Positions 49,054 to 58,415 of a DNA stretch of 64,000 bases are shown piece by piece (the stretch's first letter is position 1; each line of letters opens with the position of its first letter). Origin of the DNA: Falsirhodobacter xinxiangensis (lineage in GTDB: Bacteria; Pseudomonadota; Alphaproteobacteria; Rhodobacterales; Rhodobacteraceae); NCBI RefSeq assembly GCF_004959935.1, contig NZ_SMYN01000010.1:247-64246 (forward strand), in the 5' to 3' direction. A program made the translations under genes and the position numbers. The notes below the pieces were generated by a model that was not told the origin of the DNA, made no database searches, and saw only the letters and a list, made by a program, of their open reading frames with translations.

Positions 49054-50471
49054 TGCGGCAGGTCGTGCTGCCCATCATCGGCACGGTGGCGGCATGGCGG
49101 ACCGAGGCGCGGGCGCTGGCCGCCGAAGGCATCGCGCCCGAACATGTCATCTGGCATCGCGGGACCGCCCCGCCGGACCTGTTCGCCGGGGATGCGCCAA
49201 AGGGGCAGGGACGCAGCCTGACGATCCCCCGTGCCGCGCTGGCCGAGATCGAGGCGGCCCTGTGTCATTCCGACCCCGAACGCTTTGCTCGCGCCTATCG
49301 TCTGGTGCTGCGGCTGAACGACGGGCTGGTCTGGGGCGATCGAAGCGATGCCGATATCCGCCGCGTGATGGAGCAGGCCAAGTCCGTGCGCCGCGACATC
49401 CACAAGATGCACGCCTTCGTTCGCTTCCGCGAGGTGCCCTCGGAGGGCCGCCGCGCCTTTGCCGCATGGTTCGAGCCGGAGCATCACACGGTCGAAGCCG
49501 GGACGCCCTTTTTCGCCAAACGCTTCGGCGACATGGATTGGGTGATCGCAACGCCCGAGATCACCGCCCGTTTCGACGGCACGCTGACCTTCCACGAGAC
49601 GACCGCCGCTGCCCGCCCGCCCGAAGATGCGACCGAGGAGCTTTGGCGCACCTATTACGCCAATATCTTCAACCCGGCCCGCGTGATGGTGCGCGCGATG
49701 CAGTCGGAGATGCCGAAGAAATACTGGAAGAACCTGCCCGAAGCGGATCTGATCCCCGGACTTATCCGCGATGCCGACCGCCGCGTCGCCGAGATGGCCG
49801 CGCGCGAAGCCGAGGAGGCGCCCGCCCGCCGCCTTGCCGTCGCCCGCCGGATGGCCGTGCCCGAACGTCCGGTGCCGACCGCCGGAACGCTGGACGCGCT
49901 GCGGGCCGAGGCGGCGGCCTGCACCCGCTGCCCGCTTCACGCCCCCGCCACGCAGACGGTGTTCGGGATCGGCCCCGCCGATGCCGAAGTGATGTTCGTG
50001 GGCGAGCAGCCGGGCGATCAGGAGGATCTGGCGGGCCGCCCCTTCGTCGGCCCCGCAGGCCAGATCTTCGATCAGGAGGCGGAGGCGGCTGGGCTGGACC
50101 GCGGCCGCCTTTACATCACCAATGCGGTCAAGCATTTCAAATTCGCCCCGCGCGGCAAACGCCGTCTGCACCAGAAGCCGAATGGCAGCGAAATCCATGC
50201 TTGCCACACATGGCTCGATCAGGAACTGGCGCTGGTGAAGCCGAAGCTGATCGTCGCGATGGGCGCGACCGCGCTTCAGGCGCTGACCGGGTCGGGCGAG
50301 GGCATTCTGAAGCGCCGCGGGCAGGTGGAGCGGATGGAGGATGGAACGCCGGTGCTGGTCACGGTCCACCCCTCCTACCTTCTGCGCCTGCCTGATCCCG
50401 AACTGGCGAAGGCGGAGCGCCGCCGGTTCCGCGAGGATCTGGAACAGGCGGCGCGGCTGTCGCGGCCCTAG
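49053..50471 (+). CDS. udgX: UdgX-type uracil-DNA glycosylase fused to radical-SAM-linked N-terminal domain
   Basis: 472 residues in two parts. Residues 1-260 match the uncharacterised domain linked to the radical SAM partner (IFNPARVMVRAMQSEMPKKYWKNLPE). Residues about 280-470 are a family-4-like uracil-DNA glycosylase of UdgX type: CTRC (Cys290, Cys293), GEQPGDQED, TNAVKHFKF, the KRRLH loop with His373, ACHTWLDQEL (Cys384) and HPSYLLRLP. In M. smegmatis UdgX the KRRIH histidine forms a covalent bond to the abasic DNA site; the histidine is kept here with Leu for Ile. His361 stands where family 4 has a cluster cysteine. Confidence 0.9.
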   Translation: MRQVVLPIIGTVAAWRTEARALAAEGIAPEHVIWHRGTAPPDLFAGDAPKGQGRSLTIPRAALAEIEAALCHSDPERFARAYRLVLRLNDGLVWGDRSDADIRRVMEQAKSVRRDIHKMHAFVRFREVPSEGRRAFAAWFEPEHHTVEAGTPFFAKRFGDMDWVIATPEITARFDGTLTFHETTAAARPPEDATEELWRTYYANIFNPARVMVRAMQSEMPKKYWKNLPEADLIPGLIRDADRRVAEMAAREAEEAPARRLAVARRMAVPERPVPTAGTLDALRAEAAACTRCPLHAPATQTVFGIGPADAEVMFVGEQPGDQEDLAGRPFVGPAGQIFDQEAEAAGLDRGRLYITNAVKHFKFAPRGKRRLHQKPNGSEIHACHTWLDQELALVKPKLIVAMGATALQALTGSGEGILKRRGQVERMEDGTPVLVTVHPSYLLRLPDPELAKAERRRFREDLEQAARLSRP

Positions 50472-52606
50472 GCCTCGCGTTTCATCCGCAGATCGGGCGG
50501 GAAGATCAGCTCGCTTTGCGGCGGCGGGACGGAAATGCCCTTCTCCTCGAACACGTCGCGCACAAGCTCGGTGTATTTGTTGCCGATGCCCCAGTGTTTT
50601 CCCGGCAGCGTCTTGATGTTGGCGCGCAGGCTCATGGTGTTGTCCAGCGCCGCGATCACCCCGTCATGGGCCAGACCGCCGATGATGACGTGATCGTTGT
50701 CCAGCGCCTTCAGACGCTCGAACGCCTCGTCCAGCGCGGCCTTCACCTTGGCGACGTTCTCGTAATAGGCGACCTTGACGACCTGCTGGTGCTGGCCGAA
50801 ATCGCGGGTGCGGTTGGTCACGGTATCGACGGAACTGAACGGCACGATGTTGATCGCGCCATCGCCCGCCCGGACGCGCACCGATCGAATCGACACTTTC
50901 TCCACGCTGCCGGCGATGCCCGCCACCTCGATCACGTCGCCTTCGTTGATGGCGTTTTCAAGCTGGATGAAGATGCCGGTGATCACGTCCTGCACCAGTT
51001 TCTGCGAGCCGAAACCGATGGCCAGACCGATCACCCCGGCACCGGCGATCAGCGGCGCGATGTCGATGCCAAGCTGCGACATGGTGATCATGGTGGCAAA
51101 GATGGCGATGGCGATGGTGAAGGCGTTGCGGAACAGCGACAGCAGCGTTCTCGTCCGGCTGGTGGCCGCGCCGCCCCCCGCTGCGTGGCGCAGGCGATAG
51201 GCGATCCAGCCGTCGATCACCGCCCAGATGACCGCGGCGATGGCGGCGATCAGCAGCGCCGACAGCAGCCGCCACAGGAAGTTCTGCATCCCCTCGGTCA
51301 TCAGCACGGAACTGTCGATCCAGCCCCAGCCCGTGACGCCCACCGTCACGGCAACGATCAGCAGCACCAGGGCGACGATGGCGGCCATCGTGGTCATCAG
51401 CCGGTTGAGGCGCGATTCGATGTTCGGCAGCGTGCCCAGCACGGCCTTGGGCAGCCGCACACGGATTGCCGATGCCGATTTCAGCAGACGCAGCGCACAG
51501 ACGAGGATCAGCAGCGCGATCACGGTATAGATCGTGCCGCGCAGGACGATCTCCTCGATCAGGTTGGGGCGGGTGACGGCGATGAACCAGCAGTAGACGA
51601 CATAGACGAAGCCCAGCACCGGCCAGATGCGGCGCCATGTGGAATGCGCCCCTTCGGCCACCGCCGATCCGGGCTGGCCGTCGGCGGTCGCGCGGTCGCC
51701 CCGCGCCTTGTCCAATGCGCGCGCCATGCGGCGGATGGCGATCAGCGCAAGGATGGCGGCGATGGTCGCGATCAGGGTGCGCAGCGGGCGCACGGTGGCG
51801 AACCCCAGCCACAGGCGCGTCAGCGGCAGGATGAACAGGAAGCCCTGAATCACCAGCCCCGCCACCATGACGATATTGCCATAGACGATGCTCTGCGCCG
51901 CCGGGGCAAGGATCGACAGCGCCGGTTCCTTGTCGGCATCCGGGCTGGTGATCGCGCGCAGCAGCACGCGGACCAGTCCGAAGACGAAGAAGGCGTTCAG
52001 ATACAGCGTCTGCGACTGGCTCGGCACCCCGGTCGACGAAAACACCGCCGTTGCCAGCACGAAGCCGAGCGCCCATGCCAGATGCAGCGCGATCAGCCGG
52101 AACAGGACCGAAATCCCCGTCGCCTTGGCGCGCTGGGCGAAGCCGGCGGTTGGCGGCGGCGTGTGCCTGCGCGCAAAAGCCCCCGCGATCTGGCCAAGGA
52201 TGGCCGAGGCGGCAATGGTGGTCACGACGGTCAGGATCAGCGCGATCGCCTCGGGCGACAGGCTTCCGGCGGTGCGCACGTCCTGCACCAGCACCCAGAT
52301 GCGCGTCAGTTCCGTCCAGAGGCGCCCCAGTTCCGCGGTCAGTTCGCGTCCGAAGGTCGCGGTCTGTTCGGCGATCTGCTGGGCGAAGGCGGGCGGCTCC
52401 TCGGGGGCGGCGGTGGCGGCAGGGGTGGCGGCGACCTGCGCCTGAAGCTGCTGGACTAGCGCATTGCGCGAGGTTTCGTTCTGCAGGATGTCCAGAAGCT
52501 GTTGCACCGCCTGATCCGAAGGCGGTGCCGCGGCGGGTTCCTGCGCCATCGCCATCATCGGCAGCAGCATCACGAGAAAGGCGGCGAGGATCGCGCGGAG
52601 AGGCAT
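50468..52606 (-). CDS. MscS-family mechanosensitive ion channel
   Basis: 712 residues from ATG 52606, chosen for its AGGAAG site seven bases upstream and a proper signal peptide (MPLRAILAAFLVMLLPMMAMAQ). A periplasmic helical region precedes about nine to eleven membrane helices and the MscS core: PLIAGAGVIGLAIGFGSQKL pore helix, then the beta domain with INEGDVIEVAGIAGSVEKVS and TNRTRDF. It relieves osmotic downshock by gating under tension. It is convergent with udgX; the two stops share CTAG at 50468-50471. Confidence 0.93.
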   Translation of the reverse strand: MPLRAILAAFLVMLLPMMAMAQEPAAAPPSDQAVQQLLDILQNETSRNALVQQLQAQVAATPAATAAPEEPPAFAQQIAEQTATFGRELTAELGRLWTELTRIWVLVQDVRTAGSLSPEAIALILTVVTTIAASAILGQIAGAFARRHTPPPTAGFAQRAKATGISVLFRLIALHLAWALGFVLATAVFSSTGVPSQSQTLYLNAFFVFGLVRVLLRAITSPDADKEPALSILAPAAQSIVYGNIVMVAGLVIQGFLFILPLTRLWLGFATVRPLRTLIATIAAILALIAIRRMARALDKARGDRATADGQPGSAVAEGAHSTWRRIWPVLGFVYVVYCWFIAVTRPNLIEEIVLRGTIYTVIALLILVCALRLLKSASAIRVRLPKAVLGTLPNIESRLNRLMTTMAAIVALVLLIVAVTVGVTGWGWIDSSVLMTEGMQNFLWRLLSALLIAAIAAVIWAVIDGWIAYRLRHAAGGGAATSRTRTLLSLFRNAFTIAIAIFATMITMSQLGIDIAPLIAGAGVIGLAIGFGSQKLVQDVITGIFIQLENAINEGDVIEVAGIAGSVEKVSIRSVRVRAGDGAINIVPFSSVDTVTNRTRDFGQHQQVVKVAYYENVAKVKAALDEAFERLKALDNDHVIIGGLAHDGVIAALDNTMSLRANIKTLPGKHWGIGNKYTELVRDVFEEKGISVPPPQSELIFPPDLRMKREA

Positions 52607-52688
52607 GGGCAGGCTTCCTGAACTGGTCTCGGGCATGTTCCTGATGGCCCGGTAGGGGGGCGGGGCGCAACCCCCAACCGCAGCGCGA

Positions 52689-53687
52689 TCAGGCCACGGC
52701 CTGGGTTGAAAGGGCCGGCTGACGGATAAGTTGCAGGATGTAGCCGATCTTTGCCGCCACGATGGGCGAGATCACGAAAGGGTAGAAATCCTGATGTCCC
52801 ATCGAACGGTTCATCGCGTTCATCGCGGTGGCCAGCGGAATCCACGCCTGCATCAGCACCTCGGGGTCGGTGATGGCATGGGCATCGTCCACCCCCGTGC
52901 CGGATGGGTCCAACCCGTGATTGCGCGCCGTATCCAGCCCGTCCACGATATGCAGCATATGCGCCCAGGTTTCGGCCCAATCCTCCCACGGGTGGGCGGT
53001 GGCATAAGAGGAGACATGCGCCTCGTCCCAGCCTTGGGGCGGGCCTTCGGCATAGTGGCGTTGCAGCGCTGCGGCGTAATCCTGCGCGGCGTCACCGAAG
53101 ACCTCGGCGCATTCGGCCTCGCGCCCGGCTTCCTTGACCAGCACCTCCCAGTAATAATGCCCGACCTCGTGGCGCAGATGGCCCAGAAGCGTGCGATACG
53201 GCTCGCCCATCGCGACGCGGCGGGCCTCGCGTTCATCATCGTCGGCTTCGGCGATGTTGATGGTGATCGCGCCTTCCTCATGCCCGGTCAGGACCTTATG
53301 GATCACCTGCCCGTCCGGCCCGATCTCGTCCGCCATGAACGAGAACCGCAGCGCCTTGCCCGCGGGCGAAACACGCGGCAGGCCCAGCGCGATCAGCGAA
53401 TAGAACAGCCGCCGCTTCGCCGTCTCCACGCGCGACCAGCGATCGAGGTTGCCCATGATGTTCAGATCCGGGATCGTTTCGGTCGCAGCGCAGCTTTCGC
53501 AGAAGCCGCCGTCGCCTGCGGGCCAGTTGCAGGCGATCTGGTCGCGGTTGAGGCAGGGCGCGCTGCCGTCCAGCGGGGTCATCGTCGCCGCGAACGGGTC
53601 ATAGACAAGGTCGGTCTGGCAATTCAGGCAGATCGTGTTTGCGAAATGGACCTGCTGCTGGCAGACCGGGCAGACGAGGCGCTTCAT
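52689..53687 (-). CDS. Zinc-ribbon metallopeptidase-like protein
   Basis: 332 residues from ATG 53687. The N-terminal 70 residues hold four cysteine pairs (Cys6/9, 20/23, 45/53, 63/66), likely one or two zinc ribbons. The catalytic domain has HEVGHYYW with His173, Glu174 and His177, and downstream EDWAETWAHMLHIVDG may give the third ligand. It belongs to an uncharacterised family of putative zinc-binding peptidases. A longer upstream reading is arginine/proline-rich shadow. Divergent from the ModE-type gene. Confidence 0.85.
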   Translation of the reverse strand: MKRLVCPVCQQQVHFANTICLNCQTDLVYDPFAATMTPLDGSAPCLNRDQIACNWPAGDGGFCESCAATETIPDLNIMGNLDRWSRVETAKRRLFYSLIALGLPRVSPAGKALRFSFMADEIGPDGQVIHKVLTGHEEGAITINIAEADDDEREARRVAMGEPYRTLLGHLRHEVGHYYWEVLVKEAGREAECAEVFGDAAQDYAAALQRHYAEGPPQGWDEAHVSSYATAHPWEDWAETWAHMLHIVDGLDTARNHGLDPSGTGVDDAHAITDPEVLMQAWIPLATAMNAMNRSMGHQDFYPFVISPIVAAKIGYILQLIRQPALSTQAVA

Positions 53688-53752
53688 GGGGCAATCCTTA
53701 ACGGGGGGACGGTGCCGAACGCCCCGCTCCGATAACGGTTCCGCGAGGGGTG

Positions 53753-54103
53753 ATGGAACGTCTGCATCTGCGTATCGAGTTCGACGGGCTGCGCCTTGGC
53801 CCCGGCAAGGCCCGGCTGCTGGAGTTGATCCGCGACGAGGGCTCGATCTCGGCCGCGGGGCGCGCGATGGGCATGAGCTACAAGCGCGCCTGGTCGCTGG
53901 TGGAGGAGATGAACGCGGCGTTTGCCGAGCCCTTGGTGGCGTCCGCGCGGGGTGGGGCCAAGGGTGGCGGGGCAGAGGTGACCGCGGCGGGGCTGGCGGT
54001 TCTGGCGGCATACCGGCGGCTGGAGGCGATCCTGCTGGCCGAGGGCAAGGACGAGATCGCGCTGATCCGGGACGCGCTGCGACAAAACTTCACCGATCCG
54101 TGA
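53753..54103 (+). CDS. ModE-type winged-helix regulator without molybdate domain
   Basis: 116 residues, only the N-terminal DNA-binding part of ModE: ARLLELIRDEGSISAAGRAMGMSYKRAWSLVEEMN is the family's HTH signature. The C-terminal MOP domains that bind molybdate are absent. Short ModE proteins occur and may bind metal differently or act constitutively. No molybdate transport genes are near; a MOSC protein at 32219 is the only possible cofactor link. A GTG one codon upstream is an alternative start. Confidence 0.87.
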   Translation: MERLHLRIEFDGLRLGPGKARLLELIRDEGSISAAGRAMGMSYKRAWSLVEEMNAAFAEPLVASARGGAKGGGAEVTAAGLAVLAAYRRLEAILLAEGKDEIALIRDALRQNFTDP

Positions 54104-54176
54104 GACGACGGGTCTTGGAGGATAGGTCCGCGTCAGGCAAACTGCGCCGGATACAAGGAAAAGGAAGCTGCGCCCC

Positions 54177-55298
54177 GTGCGGAAGGTTGCCACCCAAGGC
54201 CTTGCGGCCCTTGCCATGCTTGCTGCGGCATTTGCCGTCTGGGCGCTGTTCGTGCCGTCGGCGAAACCCGTGCTTCAGGCCTGGGGGCTGATCGCGCCTG
54301 CGCCCGAACGCGCAGCGGCGATGCAAGCGCAGGACAGTGTGCGCGTGGTGGCGGAAGCCGTGGTGATGGCCGCCGTGGACGACCGCGCCACCGCCATCGG
54401 CGACGGGCGCCCATTCCGCACCGTGACCGTCGTGCCCGAAGTGACCGGCGTGCTGGAAACGGTCGAGGTGACCTCCGGCATCATGGTCGAACCCGGTCAG
54501 GTCATCGCCACCCTGCGGAACGAGGCCGAAACGATCGCCCGCGACCGCGCCGCGCTGGTGCTTGCCGATGCCGAACGCACCCTGACGCGGGTTGAGGCAT
54601 TGGCCGGGGCCGCGACCGAGTTGCAGCGGATCGAGGCGCGGCTGTCGCGCGAGACCGCCGCGCTGGCGTTGAGAGAGGCCGAACTGCACCTCGACAAGCG
54701 CCGCATCACCGCCCCGATCTCCGGCTGGCTGGGGATCCTGTCGCTGGAGCCGGGCGATCAGGTGACGCCTTCGACCGCCATCGCGCAGATCGACGACCGA
54801 TCCTCGCTGCTGGTGGATTTCCGGCTGCCCGAACGGTTCGTCGCGCGGGTGTCCGAACGGATGGCGGTCAAGGCGCATCCGCTGTCGCGCCCCGACATGC
54901 GGCTGGAAGGCGCGGTCCGGGCGGTTGATAACCGCGTGGACCCGGCCAGCCGCACGCTTCTGGTGCAGGCGATGCTGCCCAATGGCGACGACGTGCTGCG
55001 GGGCGGCATGGCCTTTGGGATCACGCTGGATTTCCGGGGGCAGGATTTTCCCGCCGTGCCGCCGCTGGCCGTGCAATGGTCGGCGGATGGCAGCTTCGTC
55101 TGGGCAGTCCGGGACGGGCTGGCGCAGGTGGTGCCCGCGACGATCATCCAGCGCAATGCCGACAAGGTGCTGGTCGATGCAGCCTTGTCCCCCGGCGATC
55201 TGGTCGTGACCGAGGGTACCCAGTCGCTGCGCCCCGGCATTCCCGTTGCGCTGCGCGAACTTGCCCAAGGGGCGGGCGCATCCCCGGCGGGCGGTTGA
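54177..55298 (+). CDS. RND efflux periplasmic adaptor (membrane fusion protein)
   Basis: 373 residues from a GTG at 54177 behind AAGGAAG. An N-terminal membrane or signal segment (AALAMLAAAFAVWALFV), then lipoyl halves (VEVTSGIMVEPGQVIATL and ITAPISGWLGILSLEPGDQV) around a short coiled coil, beta-barrel and membrane-proximal domains. It bridges the RND pump to an outer-membrane channel. The stop shares one base with the pump start. No outer-membrane channel gene is present in the window. Confidence 0.92.
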   Translation: MRKVATQGLAALAMLAAAFAVWALFVPSAKPVLQAWGLIAPAPERAAAMQAQDSVRVVAEAVVMAAVDDRATAIGDGRPFRTVTVVPEVTGVLETVEVTSGIMVEPGQVIATLRNEAETIARDRAALVLADAERTLTRVEALAGAATELQRIEARLSRETAALALREAELHLDKRRITAPISGWLGILSLEPGDQVTPSTAIAQIDDRSSLLVDFRLPERFVARVSERMAVKAHPLSRPDMRLEGAVRAVDNRVDPASRTLLVQAMLPNGDDVLRGGMAFGITLDFRGQDFPAVPPLAVQWSADGSFVWAVRDGLAQVVPATIIQRNADKVLVDAALSPGDLVVTEGTQSLRPGIPVALRELAQGAGASPAGG

Positions 55299-58200
55299 TG
55301 GAAGGCGCGCGCGAAAGGGCCGAGGAAGCCGGCCGGTCGATGACGGCGCTGTTTATCCGCCGCCCGGTGCTGGCTTTCGTTCTGAACGCGCTGATCGTGA
55401 TCGCGGGCCTTGCCGGGCTGATGGGGGTCGAGATCCGGGAATTGCCCGAGGTGGACCGCCCCGTCGTCAGCATCAGCACCAATTTCGACGGAGCGTCCCC
55501 GGAAACCGTGGACCGCGAGATAACCGAGCGGATCGAATCCGCTGCCGCGCGGGTGTCGGGGGTGGCCGCCATCTCTTCGATGTCGCGCTTCGGGGAAAGC
55601 CGGGTGACGGTGGAATTCGGCGACGATGCCGATCTCAACATCGCCGCGACGGATGTGGGTGATGCGGTGGCGCGTATCCGCGGCCAGCTTCCCGACGACG
55701 TGGACGAGCCGCGCGTGGTGAAATCGGACGCCAATGCCGATCCGATCCTGCGCCTTGCGCTGACCTCGGCCACGCGCAGCCCGCAGGAGCTGACGCAACT
55801 GTCCGAAGATCTGGTCGAGGAACGCCTGCTGGGCGTGGCCGGGGTCGCCGATATTCAGGTCAGCGGCGGGCGCACCCCGGTCTTTCGGGTGGAAACGGAC
55901 ATGCTGGCGCTGGCCAGCCGGGGCCTGACCGTGGCGACCGTGCGCGAGGCGCTGGAGAATGTCGCTTTCGACAGCCCTGCGGGATCGTTGTCTTCGAACG
56001 CCAGCAGCCTGAGCGTCCGGACCACCGCCACCGTGCAGACGCCCGAACAGTTCGAACGCATCGTCATCGCGCCGGGGGTGGAGCTTGGAGATGTCGCCAG
56101 CGTCTCGCTGGGGCCGGACAAGGGCGAAAGCGTGCTGCGCTCGAACGGGCAGACGGGCGTCGGGCTGGGGATCATCCGGCAGGCGCAGTCGAACACGCTG
56201 GACATCTCGCGCGACGTCAAACGCGTGGTGGCAGAGTTGAAGCCGCTTCTGCCGCGCGATGTCAGCCTGTTCGTGACCAATGACAGCGCCCTGTTCATCG
56301 AAGGCGCGATTCACGAGGTCGAGCTGACGCTGACCCTTGCCGCGATCATCGTGATCGCCGTGATCTGGCTGTTCCTGCGCGACTGGCGCGCGACGCTGAT
56401 CCCGGCGGTGGCGCTGCCTGTCTCGCTGATCGGAACGGTGGCGGCGGTCTATCTGGCGGGGTTCTCGATCAATATCCTGACCCTGCTGGCGCTTTTGCTG
56501 GCGACGGGGCTGGTGGTGGACGATGCCATCGTCGTGCTGGAGAACATCGTGCGGCGGCGGGCGCAGGGGATGGGGATGCGGGCTGCGGCGGTGCTGGGCA
56601 CGCAGCAGGTGTTCTTTGCCGTGGTTGCGACCACGCTGACCTTGATCGCCGTCTTCGTGCCGCTGTCGTTCCTGCCGGGGCAGACGGGCGGATTGTTCCG
56701 CGAATTCGGTTTCACCATGGCGATTGCCGTGGCGCTGTCGGGCGTCGTCGCGCTGACGCTGTGCCCGGTGCTGTGCGCGCGCCTGCTGACCCGGCACGAG
56801 GAGCCGGACGGCCTGCTGGCCCGGATCGGCGGGCGGCTGGGGCGGTTGTATGCGTCGACCCTGCGGGTGGCGCTGGATGCGCCTTGGGTCGTGGTGCTGG
56901 CGACGGTGCTGATTTCCGGCATGGCATGGCTGCTGGCGGGCAATATCCGGCAGGAAGTGACCCCGCCGGAGGATCGCGCCAACATCGCGCTGTCCATCAC
57001 CGCGCCGCAGGGCGTATCGCTGGACTATACCTCCGCCAAGATGGCGCAGATCGAAGCCGTGGTCGAACCGCTGCGCCGCTCGGGCGAGGTGCGTTCGGTC
57101 TTCTCGGTCGCCGGCAGCGGCGGGCGCGACAATCGCGGCTATATCGGCCTTTCGTTGGCGCCGTGGGGCGAACGCGACCGCAGCCAGCAGGAGATCCTCG
57201 CGGATCTGCGCCCGGCGCTGGAGGGGATCGTCGGCATCGACATTTCGGTGATGCAGCCGAATTCGCTGGGCATCCGGGGGGCTGGGCGGGGGCTCAGCTT
57301 TGCAATCACCGGATCGAATTACGACACCATCGCGGACAATGCGGCGCGGATCATGGCGCGGATGGAAGCAGAGCCGGAATTCGGCCGGGTGGAGCTGGGA
57401 TACGAGCAGACGCAGGCGCAGCTTTTCATCGCCGTGGACCGCCGCCGCGCCTCGGACCTTGGCGTGTCGATCGAGGGGCTTGGGGACGCGCTTCAGGCGG
57501 TGCTGGACGGGCGCGCGGTAGGCGAGGTGTTCGTCGACGATAAAAGCTATGACATCAAGATGTTCCCGGCGGGCGAGCCGGTGGACGATCCGGGCGATCT
57601 GGAACGCATCTTTGCCCGCACGACCGATGGGTTGATGGTTCCGATTTCCGCCTTCGTCACGCTGGAAGAACGGGCGGTCGCGCCGCAACTGGGCCGCGAG
57701 GATCAGATGCGCGCGGTGGAGATTTCGGCCGACCTGACGCCGGAGCTTGGCCTTGGCGCGGCGCTGTCCCGCGTGCAGCAGATCGCGGCGGAAGAACTGC
57801 CCGAGGGCAGCGCCCTGATCCCCCTGGGCGAGGCCGCGACGCTGGGCGAGACGGCATCGGGCCTGACCATCACCTTCGGTTTCGCGATGCTGGTCGTGTT
57901 CCTCGTGCTGGCGGCACAGTTCGAAAGCTTCATCGCCGCCGTGATCGTGATGGCGACGGTGCCCTTCGGGCTGGCCTGCGCGATCTATGCCATGCTGTTA
58001 ACCGGGACGTCGATGAATACCTACAGCCAGATCGGGCTGGTGCTGCTGGTCGGGATCATGGCCAAGAACGGTATTCTGATCGTGGAATTCGCGAACCAGT
58101 TGCGGGACGAGGGTGCATCCGTCCGCGATGCGGTCTGGCGGGCATCGACCATCCGGCTGCGGCCCGTGATGATGACGATGGCGGCGGCGATCGTGGGGGG

Positions 58201-58414
58201 CATCCCGCTGATCTTCTCTCACGGGGCGGGGGCCGAGGCGCGCGTGGCGCTGGGCTGGATCATCGTCGGCGGGCTGGGACTGGCGACGGTGGCGACGCTG
58301 TATCTGACGCCGGTCGCCTATCTGCTGCTGGCGGGCTTTTCCAAACCCAAGGCCGAGGAAGAAGCTCGCCTGCAATCGGAGTTGCGCGGGGCCTCGCAAA
58401 GCCCCGCGGAATAG
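55298..58414 (+). CDS. RND multidrug/solute efflux permease
   Basis: 1038 residues from ATG 55298; a start at 55340 (MTALFIRRPVLAFVLNAL) is also reasonable and matches family N-termini better, but the first is coupled to the adaptor stop. Twelve membrane helices with two large periplasmic loops; the family's helix-4 pattern LLLATGLVVDDAIVVLENIVRRR carries the paired aspartates for proton transfer, and YSQIGLVLLVGIMAKNGILIVEFANQLRDEG is the second-half signature. AcrB-type hydrophobe/amphiphile pump class; substrate unknown. It ends one base before the metG stop on the other strand. Confidence 0.94.
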   Translation: MEGARERAEEAGRSMTALFIRRPVLAFVLNALIVIAGLAGLMGVEIRELPEVDRPVVSISTNFDGASPETVDREITERIESAAARVSGVAAISSMSRFGESRVTVEFGDDADLNIAATDVGDAVARIRGQLPDDVDEPRVVKSDANADPILRLALTSATRSPQELTQLSEDLVEERLLGVAGVADIQVSGGRTPVFRVETDMLALASRGLTVATVREALENVAFDSPAGSLSSNASSLSVRTTATVQTPEQFERIVIAPGVELGDVASVSLGPDKGESVLRSNGQTGVGLGIIRQAQSNTLDISRDVKRVVAELKPLLPRDVSLFVTNDSALFIEGAIHEVELTLTLAAIIVIAVIWLFLRDWRATLIPAVALPVSLIGTVAAVYLAGFSINILTLLALLLATGLVVDDAIVVLENIVRRRAQGMGMRAAAVLGTQQVFFAVVATTLTLIAVFVPLSFLPGQTGGLFREFGFTMAIAVALSGVVALTLCPVLCARLLTRHEEPDGLLARIGGRLGRLYASTLRVALDAPWVVVLATVLISGMAWLLAGNIRQEVTPPEDRANIALSITAPQGVSLDYTSAKMAQIEAVVEPLRRSGEVRSVFSVAGSGGRDNRGYIGLSLAPWGERDRSQQEILADLRPALEGIVGIDISVMQPNSLGIRGAGRGLSFAITGSNYDTIADNAARIMARMEAEPEFGRVELGYEQTQAQLFIAVDRRRASDLGVSIEGLGDALQAVLDGRAVGEVFVDDKSYDIKMFPAGEPVDDPGDLERIFARTTDGLMVPISAFVTLEERAVAPQLGREDQMRAVEISADLTPELGLGAALSRVQQIAAEELPEGSALIPLGEAATLGETASGLTITFGFAMLVVFLVLAAQFESFIAAVIVMATVPFGLACAIYAMLLTGTSMNTYSQIGLVLLVGIMAKNGILIVEFANQLRDEGASVRDAVWRASTIRLRPVMMTMAAAIVGGIPLIFSHGAGAEARVALGWIIVGGLGLATVATLYLTPVAYLLLAGFSKPKAEEEARLQSELRGASQSPAE

Positions 58415-58415
58415 G

